DNA of 13,546 nt. Origin: Thermoplasmata archaeon (GTDB lineage Archaea; Thermoplasmatota; Thermoplasmata; Thermoplasmatales; Thermoplasmataceae). Where the stretch lies: the NCBI GenBank assembly GCA_021811635.1, contig JAJZNS010000055.1:1-13546 (forward strand), in the 5' to 3' direction. Numbering within the stretch: position 1 is the stretch's first letter; the number at the start of each line of letters is the position of its first letter. The position numbers and the translations under genes are program-made. The notes beneath the pieces are model-generated. The model was not told the DNA's origin. It was given only the letters and a program-made list of their open reading frames with translations, and searched no databases. Of the stretch, positions 7,163 to 13,082 are shown one piece after another.

Positions 7163-7163
7163 T
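7157..7163 (-). promoter_or_regulatory. Shine-Dalgarno site for the E2 gene, overlapping the E1beta stop
   Basis: On the reverse strand AGGTGAT stands three bases before the E2 ATG at 7153, and its TGA is the E1beta stop codon. This suggests translational coupling. Confidence 0.65.
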
Positions 7164-8126
7164 GAACTCCATTACCCTCTTCACAGCCTTCATGATGCGC
7201 GCCTCGCCTGGCATGTAATAGTCTTCCAGCCGGTACGGGAATGGTATATCCGGGCCGGTCACCCTGAGGATAGGCGCATACAGGTATTCTATTGCCCTTT
7301 CCGATATAAGGGCGGAGATTTCTGCACCCATTCCAAGGGTCCTTGGGGCTTCATGCACAATGACAACCCTTCCGGTTTTCTTTGCGGAGGAGATTATTGC
7401 GTTGACGTCCATTGGCAGCAGGGTCCTCAGATCAAGAACATCAGCGTTCAGGTTGTTCTTCTTCACCGTGTTAAGAACGGTCGGGACCATCGCTCCGTAC
7501 GTGATTATGGTCAGGTCATCCCCTTCCATGGGTCTGGCGGCTTCGCCTATCTTCACCCTGTAATCCTCGTCCGGAACCTCTATTTTTGCAGCCCTGTAAA
7601 GCCTCTTCGGCTCAAGGAATATGACAGGATCAGGACTCTCCACGGATGAAATGAGCAGGCCCTTGGCATCATATGGATTTGACGGTGTAACAACCACCAG
7701 CCCAGCGGTGTGGGCGAAATATGCCTCTCCGCTCTGGGAATGATAAAGCCCTCCCTTTATCCCACCACCATACGGAGTCCGGAGCACCATCGGGAGCGTG
7801 AAGCCTCCTCCTGATCTGTATCTCATCTTTGCCATCTGGTTTATGATCTGGTCAAATGCGGTGTAGATGAAATCCTGGAACTGTATCTCCGGGATGGCCT
7901 TCACACCCATTAGCGACATGCCCACGGACATGCCAACGATTCCAAGTTCCACAAGGGGAGTGTCTATTACCCTTTCCTCTCCGTATTTGGCCTGAAGTCC
8001 CTCAGTGACCCTGAAGACTCCCCCGTCCTTGCCGATATCCTCGCCGAGAAGGATCACGCTATTGTCCCCGGACATGATGTGATCAAGCGTTGAATTGAGT
8101 GCCTGTACCATATTCATAGTGCTCAA
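7158..8126 (-). CDS. 2-oxoacid dehydrogenase E1 component, beta subunit (branched-chain type)
   Basis: Together with E1alpha this makes the thiamine-diphosphate-dependent decarboxylase of the complex. The 322-residue protein has the cofactor-activating Glu60 in DTPLVE (55-60), EIQFQDFIYTAFDQI (80-94), and LYHSQSGEAYFAH (127-139), which matches branched-chain E1beta rather than the pyruvate type; PKRLYRAA is also typical of that branch. The reading frame begins with TTG at 8126, sharing bases with the E1alpha stop (TTGA). A GAGGAGG Shine-Dalgarno ten bases upstream supports TTG; an in-frame ATG at 8117 is the alternative but lies 19 bases from the same site. It ends four bases before E2. Confidence 0.95.
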   Translation of the reverse strand: MSTMNMVQALNSTLDHIMSGDNSVILLGEDIGKDGGVFRVTEGLQAKYGEERVIDTPLVELGIVGMSVGMSLMGVKAIPEIQFQDFIYTAFDQIINQMAKMRYRSGGGFTLPMVLRTPYGGGIKGGLYHSQSGEAYFAHTAGLVVVTPSNPYDAKGLLISSVESPDPVIFLEPKRLYRAAKIEVPDEDYRVKIGEAARPMEGDDLTIITYGAMVPTVLNTVKKNNLNADVLDLRTLLPMDVNAIISSAKKTGRVVIVHEAPRTLGMGAEISALISERAIEYLYAPILRVTGPDIPFPYRLEDYYMPGEARIMKAVKRVMEFR

Positions 8127-9136
8127 AGGATATCATCCTCCTCTTCCTTTATGATCCAGTTCTTTTCAGCGTAAACGTCATCAAACATGGTGCTGGGTAC
8201 TGGTGCAGGTATCTTTTCCTGGATGTCGAACTTGTCATTGACCATCTTTGTCGATTCCTCCTTAATCTTTGCAATGAGGGAATCGTTCAGGTATCCGAGC
8301 GATTTGAGTTGCTCCTCGGCAACAGTGATTGGATCCTTTTCGCTGCCCTCCTCAACCGTCTGGCTCCTGTACTTTGAAGGATCATCGGATGTGGAGTGGG
8401 CTCCCATCCTGAAGCTTATGGCATCAATCAGGGTCGGGCCTTTTCCTGATCTCGCCCTTTCCACAGCTTCCATTGTTGCCTTGTAAGTTTCTATGAAATT
8501 ATTTCCATCCACCTTTATACCCTTCATTCCATAGGCGGCTGCCTTCTCCGATATCTCCACCTTAGTCTGTTTCTCTGTAGGAAGGGATATTGCCCATCCG
8601 TTATTTTCGCAAAGAAAAATTACCGGCAGATTGAATACGGCAGCAAGATTCATTGCCGCGTGGAAGTCAGGAGTTGAAGTTGATCCGTCCCCAAAGGTTG
8701 CAACAACAACAGTGTTCTTCTTCTGGTACCTCAGGGCGTAAGCCGCGCCGACCGCAAGCGGCAGGTTTGTTGCTACCGGGCTCTGCACCGACATGAAATT
8801 GTATTTCTTTGCCGTGTAGTGGCTTGGCATCTGTCTTCCCTTCGATTCGTCTTCCGCATTGCCCATTATCTGATCCAGAATGACCTCAATGGGTACGCCC
8901 CTGTGAATCATAAGTGCGACATCCCGGTAATACTGGAATATCACGTCATCATGATCAAGAGCCATCGAAAGCCCGACCTGTGTTGCCTCCTGTCCTATGG
9001 ATGGAGTGTAGAAGCCTATCCTTCCCTGCCTCTGAGCCATCACTATCTTCTTGTCGAATGTCCTGGACAGCACCATCGCAGTGTATGCCCTGACAAAGAC
9101 GTCCTTTTCATTCTGTTCATTTACCATTTCTGTCAT
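8123..9136 (-). CDS. 2-oxoacid dehydrogenase E1 component, alpha subunit (branched-chain type)
   Basis: E1alpha carries the thiamine diphosphate motif, here FGDGSTSTPDFHAAMNLA through CENN (148-179; GDG at 149-151, Asn at the end). GAHSTSDDPSKYRS (245-258) matches the phosphorylation-loop region of branched-chain 2-oxoacid dehydrogenases, not the pyruvate type. By homology to the characterised T. acidophilum complex, substrates should be 2-oxoacids of Leu, Ile and Val, with possible weaker pyruvate use. The protein is 337 residues with an acidic tail (EEEDDIL). ATG at 9136 follows a perfect Shine-Dalgarno, so the 20-base overlap with lipA is likely real; ATG at 9127 is a weaker alternative. 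Its stop overlaps the E1beta start by four bases. Confidence 0.96.
   Translation of the reverse strand: MTEMVNEQNEKDVFVRAYTAMVLSRTFDKKIVMAQRQGRIGFYTPSIGQEATQVGLSMALDHDDVIFQYYRDVALMIHRGVPIEVILDQIMGNAEDESKGRQMPSHYTAKKYNFMSVQSPVATNLPLAVGAAYALRYQKKNTVVVATFGDGSTSTPDFHAAMNLAAVFNLPVIFLCENNGWAISLPTEKQTKVEISEKAAAYGMKGIKVDGNNFIETYKATMEAVERARSGKGPTLIDAISFRMGAHSTSDDPSKYRSQTVEEGSEKDPITVAEEQLKSLGYLNDSLIAKIKEESTKMVNDKFDIQEKIPAPVPSTMFDDVYAEKNWIIKEEEDDIL
8137..8143 (-). promoter_or_regulatory. Shine-Dalgarno site for E1beta inside the E1alpha coding end
   Basis: On the reverse strand GAGGAGG lies ten bases before TTG 8126 and also encodes part of the acidic Glu-Glu-Asp tail of E1alpha. It is the main evidence for the TTG start of E1beta. 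Confidence 0.6.
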
Positions 9137-9986
9137 TATCCAACCTCCTTAATGTCCACGCTTCCGCTGCCTTATAAGATGTCCTGACAAGAGGACCAGA
9201 AGCTACGTAGGAGAAGCCAAGCCTGTAGCCCATTTCCTCCAGCATTCGAAACCGGTCCAGGGTGCAGTACTCCTTCACTTCAATCTGTTTCTTTGACGGC
9301 CGCAGGTACTGCCCGATAGTGAGTATGTCCACGCCGGCGTCCCTCAGGTCCTCCATGGTTTCCATGACTTCATCATCAGATTCCCCATTCCCAAGCATGA
9401 TGGAGGATTTTGTAATCTGCCTGCTGTTCCTTTCCTTGACATACCTCAACAATGAAAGTGATTGGTCATATCCGGCCCTTGCGTCCCTTATAACCGGTGT
9501 AAGCCGTCTCACCGTCTCCACATTATGTGCAAGAACTTCCGGCCTTTCCGCGATTATGCTGTCAATAAATTCCCTCTTTCCCTGAAAATCAGGTATGAGC
9601 ACCTCTACATAAATGCCAGATTCCTTAACCTTCCTTATGACCCTTGCAAAGTGACCTGATCCCTGATCGGGGAGATCATCCCGATCAACAGATGTTATTA
9701 CAACGTATTTCAGTGCCATCGCACTGACGGACTGGGCGACCTTCTCCGGCTCATCGGAATCCAGGGGAAGCATGCCCCCATGAGTTACGGAGCAGAATCG
9801 GCAGCCGCGGGAACAATTGCTTCCCATAATCATGAATGTAGCAGTGCCGCTCTGCCAGCATTCTGCGATATTGGGGCACCTGGCCTCCTCGCATACTGTG
9901 TGAAGCGAGCGTTCTCTAAGCGTACCCTTGATGAAATTGTAAGTGTCCCCGGCGGGTATGCTCACTTTTACATACTCTGGCTTCAC
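9117..9986 (-). CDS. lipA: Lipoyl synthase LipA (radical SAM)
   Basis: LipA inserts two sulfur atoms into the octanoyl group carried by E2 to give lipoyl-E2. The 289-residue protein has both iron-sulfur sites: the LipA-specific auxiliary cluster Cys32, Cys37, Cys43 (TVCEEARCPNIAEC) and the radical SAM triad Cys58, Cys62, Cys65 (CSRGCRFC), plus the C-terminal R-T-S-Y motif whose Ser270 would ligate the auxiliary cluster. Length matches single-domain LipA. The start is GTG at 9986, supported by the family N-terminus (KPEYVKV) and by a TATA-like box 25 bases upstream; no nearby in-frame ATG exists. It is the first gene of the operon and overlaps E1alpha by 20 bases. It is a true LipA, not the two-protein LipS1/LipS2 system of other archaea. 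Confidence 0.96.
   Translation of the reverse strand: MKPEYVKVSIPAGDTYNFIKGTLRERSLHTVCEEARCPNIAECWQSGTATFMIMGSNCSRGCRFCSVTHGGMLPLDSDEPEKVAQSVSAMALKYVVITSVDRDDLPDQGSGHFARVIRKVKESGIYVEVLIPDFQGKREFIDSIIAERPEVLAHNVETVRRLTPVIRDARAGYDQSLSLLRYVKERNSRQITKSSIMLGNGESDDEVMETMEDLRDAGVDILTIGQYLRPSKKQIEVKEYCTLDRFRMLEEMGYRLGFSYVASGPLVRTSYKAAEAWTLRRLDNDRNGK
9142..9150 (-). promoter_or_regulatory. Shine-Dalgarno site for E1alpha inside the lipA coding end
   Basis: On the reverse strand AAGGAGGTT lies five bases before ATG 9136. Its AGGAGG bases encode Arg280-Arg281 of LipA, so the sequence does double duty. Confidence 0.75.
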
Positions 9987-10005
9987 GCACTTAAATGCCT
10001 TGAAG

Positions 10006-10015
10006 ATATACTAAA
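10006..10015 (-). promoter_or_regulatory. TATA-like box for the lipA-E1-E2-E3-lipB operon
   Basis: On the reverse strand TTTAGTATAT is centred about 25 bases before the GTG start of lipA, within the 51-base gap after the aminotransferase stop. It implies that the operon has its own promoter and a leaderless first gene. Confidence 0.55.
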
Positions 10016-10037
10016 CTATCGTAAAAGTTCAGGTGCC

Positions 10038-11081
10038 TCAGCGTAACGCCTTGAAGAAGCCTGTGAGCAGTTCTATAGCCTCCGTCAGCCTCTCGGTTTC
10101 AGGGGTAAAGCATAGCCTGAATGAGCTTTCTGACCCGAAATATGCCCCTGATGACAGAAGCACTCCAGTCTTAGAGAGAACCTGCCTGCAGAGGTCCGCC
10201 GGATTTATCTTCGACCTGTAACGCATAAGGCAGTAAGGTGCGGATCCAGAACCAACTTCCGAGACCAGGCCCGTTTCGTCCGCGAAATCCGCAACTATCT
10301 TCCGGTTCACGTCCACAAGCTTCTTTGCCATGTTGTAGAAATAATCCCTCTTCTGGAGAATCTGCGCAGCGATCCAGAGAATGTAGGAAGAGCTCCCGCC
10401 GGTAAAGAGGCTCCTGAGGTGGTTTACTCTGGCTATGGTCTCCTCATCGGATATGACGTACCCCGTCCTCATGAAACCAAGGCCGTAAAATTTGGAAAAG
10501 GTGTTGGAGAAAATAGTGCCTTCGCTTACCTTGATTCTCTGAGGTTTTTCATATGAGAAATCCATGAAGGCCTCGTCTATCAGGGCGTGAGTGCGGTTCT
10601 CTGCAACCGTTTCCGCTATTTGCTCAATTACTTCCCTCCGATACCGGACACCGCGAGGGTTGTTCGGATCGCTGATCATGAAAGCGGTTTCTTTTCCGGC
10701 TTTTCCTGGAAAGTCTCCGCTGTTGATCCTGTCTACCCTTAATCCTACCATTTCCGGCACAGAAAACATCGGCTCGTATTCAGGTACTGGTATGGATACA
10801 CTCTCGTGATTCATCGCCATTATGGAGGCGACGATGAAGATAGCCTGTGACCCTCCGATTGTCGAGGTTACGTTATCCACATCAACGGAATGCAGTGCTG
10901 CAACCGTCTTTCGGAAAAACTTTTCGCCGTCAATATTTGCCGAAGCAAATTCAGCGAAATCTGTCTTGATGCCTATCCTAGAGATGTCAACCTGATTCAT
11001 TCCGCTCTGGCTCAGATTGTATTTTGTACCCGGTACGTTCTCCATCAGCCAGTCATACAGATCAAAAGTGGAATCCTGCAT
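10038..11081 (-). CDS. PLP-dependent aminotransferase, class I/II (fold type I)
   Basis: The 347-residue protein carries the fold-type I signatures: DPNNPRG (138-144, Asn141 contacts PLP), IDEAFMDF with Asp169 binding the pyridine nitrogen, TFSKFYGLGFMRTGY with the Schiff-base Lys197, and a C-terminal SSFRLCF whose Arg322 should bind the substrate carboxylate. It is shorter than classic aspartate aminotransferases (about 390-400) and closer in size to histidinol-phosphate aminotransferases, so the substrate is unclear. It ends 51 bases before lipA in the same direction; a role in making 2-oxoacids for the downstream complex is tempting but inferred. The ATG at 11081 has a TATA-like box about 28 bases upstream. 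Confidence 0.92.
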   Translation of the reverse strand: MQDSTFDLYDWLMENVPGTKYNLSQSGMNQVDISRIGIKTDFAEFASANIDGEKFFRKTVAALHSVDVDNVTSTIGGSQAIFIVASIMAMNHESVSIPVPEYEPMFSVPEMVGLRVDRINSGDFPGKAGKETAFMISDPNNPRGVRYRREVIEQIAETVAENRTHALIDEAFMDFSYEKPQRIKVSEGTIFSNTFSKFYGLGFMRTGYVISDEETIARVNHLRSLFTGGSSSYILWIAAQILQKRDYFYNMAKKLVDVNRKIVADFADETGLVSEVGSGSAPYCLMRYRSKINPADLCRQVLSKTGVLLSSGAYFGSESSFRLCFTPETERLTEAIELLTGFFKALR

Positions 11082-11103
11082 GGTGCCTAATAGCTCTCAA
11101 GTC

Positions 11104-11113
11104 CCTAATAATG
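11104..11113 (-). promoter_or_regulatory. TATA-like box for the aminotransferase gene
   Basis: On the reverse strand CATTATTAGG is centred about 28 bases before ATG 11081. The match to the archaeal consensus is weak. Confidence 0.35.
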
Positions 11114-11153
11114 TTACCACGGGCGTCCTCTCAACCGGTCAATGAACTATCGG

Positions 11154-11187
11154 AAAAATAATAGAAGTATTTGTTTATAATAAAAAA
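11154..11187 (-). terminator. T-rich terminator after the SSS symporter gene
   Basis: Downstream of the symporter stop the reverse strand has a T6 run (11187-11182) and a T5 run (11158-11154) in A/T-rich sequence without a clear hairpin. Archaeal transcription commonly ends at such U-rich tracts. Confidence 0.5.
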
Positions 11188-11216
11188 TATGGGAATGGTT
11201 CCGATTGCGCTACGCT

Positions 11217-12740
11217 TCACTCCTTTGCCTGAGCAGGTGCAACCTTTCCCTTCTTTCCTGCATAGTTGAAGATAAGTGTTCCGACTCCCACGACTATGAG
11301 ATTAGCCAGCAGGGCAAAGAGACCGATGAAGAACGGCCCGAATTCTGAATTAGTGTTAATCAAAGTGCTAACCCAAGTACCATAATTATTGGCTACCTCC
11401 ATGAAATAAAATCCCAAGCCTAGTCCAACGAGAAGACCCAATGATAGTGCATATTTGTGCATTTTATCCGTAACTAACCCAATGAAAAGCGCCGGTAATG
11501 TCTGTAGTATTATTATTCCACCAAGCAGCTGAAGTTGTACAGCATAGGTCAGAGGGAATAGAAATACGAATCCAACTGCCAAGAATATGAAGAATACTGC
11601 CGCAATCTTAGCAATCAACGTCTCACTATTTGGCTTCAGATCTGGTTTGAATTCCCGGATGATATTGCTGGTAAGCAGATTTGACTGGGATATTGCCATG
11701 ATTGATGCGGGAACTAAGCCGCCGATAAATATTCCCAGAAAAGCGAACCCTGTTAACCAACTTGGCAGTGTATACAGGATCAATGCCGGAACGACATAAG
11801 TGCCTTCTGAGCTTGCCTGGAAAGTACCAAGAAAAGCCATTGCGGATGTATTGGAATACACTAAAACCCCGAATAGCGCCAAAAATGCTAACCCAACCCC
11901 GTAAAGCGGAAGAAGAGACTGACTTGTTCGCAACACCTTTGGGCTCTTCGCACTTAGCGATCCAGTGACCGCATGTGGATAAAGATATAGTGCAAATGCG
12001 CTCATAAGGAAAAGACTCCAATATGCATTAAAATCAATCGGCAAAACATGGAAAAATGCTGTTTTTCCGCTAAGTGCAGTGAATGCCGACGAAAAATCGC
12101 TTTTAGATACTACAACAACTATGACTATGGCAACACTCAGAAGAATGATGGCATCCTTAAATATAGCTGTCAGTGTTGCTCCTCTCAAACCATTGACAAA
12201 AGTGAATGCTGCCAGAATAACGAATGAAAGTATAAGCGCAAGATCCGTAACAAGTGTCAGGTCAGCCACACCATGAAGCATGACGGTCAAGACGGAGAGC
12301 ATACCAACGATCTGCAAGCCTATATACGGCAGTTCCGCAACGATTCCAACTATGGCGACCAGAATAGCAAGGAGTTTACTCTTAGAATATCCCTTTATGA
12401 AATCAGCTGCTGTTACGTAGCCATTTTTCTTTGAAATTTTCCACAGTTTTGGCATTGCCCACATTGCTATACCGAAAGTTACTGCAACATATGGCACTGC
12501 ATAGAAGAAAATCGCACCCTTAGCAAAAACAGACGATGGTATTGCTATGAAAGTGTATGCAGTGTAAAGATCAGCGCCAACCAAGAACCATACGATCCAC
12601 ACGCTGAAATGCCTTCCACCCACGGCCCATTCGTCCATCTTACTTAAGTCGCCCTTCTTGTAATTCCTGCCCCAGACACCGAGGAAGACAAACACTACGA
12701 AGAGAGCTATAAATATCCCGATACCAAGATCACTCAGCAT
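11217..12740 (-). CDS. SSS-family sodium:solute symporter (MctP-like candidate)
   Basis: The 507-residue protein has about 13 membrane segments and the SSS pattern of an N-terminal helix followed by DEWAVGGRHFS (about 37-47). LVGADLYTAYTFIAIPSSVF (53-72) resembles the start of the MctP monocarboxylate permease branch. The coupling ion may be Na+ or, in an acidophile, H+; the substrate could be a short carboxylate, but this is inference. ATG 12740 has a GGAGGAG site 11 bases upstream and lies two bases after the DUF3311 stop, so the two are co-translated. Hand counts on 60-base rows within the gene gave about 35-43% G+C, against about 45-60% in rows of the aminotransferase, operon and etfA genes, which could mean recent transfer. 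The C-terminus is basic and Ala-rich (KGKVAPAQAKE). Confidence 0.9.
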   Translation of the reverse strand: MLSDLGIGIFIALFVVFVFLGVWGRNYKKGDLSKMDEWAVGGRHFSVWIVWFLVGADLYTAYTFIAIPSSVFAKGAIFFYAVPYVAVTFGIAMWAMPKLWKISKKNGYVTAADFIKGYSKSKLLAILVAIVGIVAELPYIGLQIVGMLSVLTVMLHGVADLTLVTDLALILSFVILAAFTFVNGLRGATLTAIFKDAIILLSVAIVIVVVVSKSDFSSAFTALSGKTAFFHVLPIDFNAYWSLFLMSAFALYLYPHAVTGSLSAKSPKVLRTSQSLLPLYGVGLAFLALFGVLVYSNTSAMAFLGTFQASSEGTYVVPALILYTLPSWLTGFAFLGIFIGGLVPASIMAISQSNLLTSNIIREFKPDLKPNSETLIAKIAAVFFIFLAVGFVFLFPLTYAVQLQLLGGIIILQTLPALFIGLVTDKMHKYALSLGLLVGLGLGFYFMEVANNYGTWVSTLINTNSEFGPFFIGLFALLANLIVVGVGTLIFNYAGKKGKVAPAQAKE

Positions 12741-12742
12741 AT

Positions 12743-12952
12743 TTACTCACTCTCCTCCGTTTTGTTCCATATAAGTGCAGCGGAGCCAAACAACACTGTT
12801 GCAAGGAATAGCCACATTATCTGATACCAATAAAAGAAAGGCAAACCTCCCAGCGAAGGGGCGGTTGTCGCGTATCCAGGCACGTCCAGCAAAGCTATGA
12901 ACGGTATTATGGTCAATACCGATACCAAAACTATCAATGAAGATTTTTTCAT
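12743..12952 (-). CDS. DUF3311 small membrane protein, partner of the SSS symporter
   Basis: The 69-residue protein has two membrane segments (about 5-22 and 43-62) separated by a conserved-looking loop with P-x-Y near the first helix and GGLPFFYWYQ before the second, which is the DUF3311 signature. Genes of this family usually precede SSS transporters, as here, and are thought to help assembly or function of the transporter, though the role is not established. The start is ATG 12952; TTG 12961 is also in frame, and the TATA-like box at 12983-12990 would place the transcript start almost on that TTG. A charged tail (NKTEESE) should face the cytoplasm. Confidence 0.83.
   Translation of the reverse strand: MKKSSLIVLVSVLTIIPFIALLDVPGYATTAPSLGGLPFFYWYQIMWLFLATVLFGSAALIWNKTEESE
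12752..12758 (-). promoter_or_regulatory. Shine-Dalgarno site for the SSS symporter, inside the DUF3311 coding end
   Basis: On the reverse strand GGAGGAG lies 11 bases before ATG 12740 and overlaps the codons for the acidic end of DUF3311. Confidence 0.6.
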
Positions 12953-12982
12953 GGCTTTCAAAATAAATACACGCTGATACTG

Positions 12983-12990
12983 TATAAAAA
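12983..12990 (-). promoter_or_regulatory. TATA box for the DUF3311-symporter operon
   Basis: On the reverse strand TTTTTATA is centred 25 bases before TTG 12961 and 34 before ATG 12952. It implies either a leaderless TTG start or a leader of about nine bases. Confidence 0.55.
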
Positions 12991-13024
12991 TGTTTGTCTG
13001 AGCAAGTTTTTAATGGAATGGAAT

Positions 13025-13056
13025 AAAAATCAGAACAGTTAAATAATTATAAAATA
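13025..13056 (-). terminator. T-rich terminator region after etfA
   Basis: Between the etfA stop and the DUF3311 promoter the reverse strand is A/T-rich with ATTATTTTATAATTATTTAA followed by a T5 run at 13029-13025. It fits a U-tract type archaeal terminator; no stable hairpin is evident. Confidence 0.4.
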
Positions 13057-13082
13057 ATGTTTCAAGGTATTAAATTCGCAGG

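Noticed and set aside
7062..7649. Plus-strand open frame of 195 codons
   Set aside because: It lies opposite the E2 start and E1beta 3' half, has no recognisable motif, and both opposing proteins are certain.
8383..8400. E1alpha HSTSDD loop as a phosphorylation-regulated site
   Set aside because: The motif matches the loop phosphorylated in mitochondrial branched-chain complexes, but no kinase or phosphatase is visible and the loop also has a structural role, so regulation cannot be claimed.
10592..10809. Short plus-strand open frame inside the aminotransferase region
   Set aside because: It is antisense to catalytic segments of the aminotransferase and has no start signal or motif.
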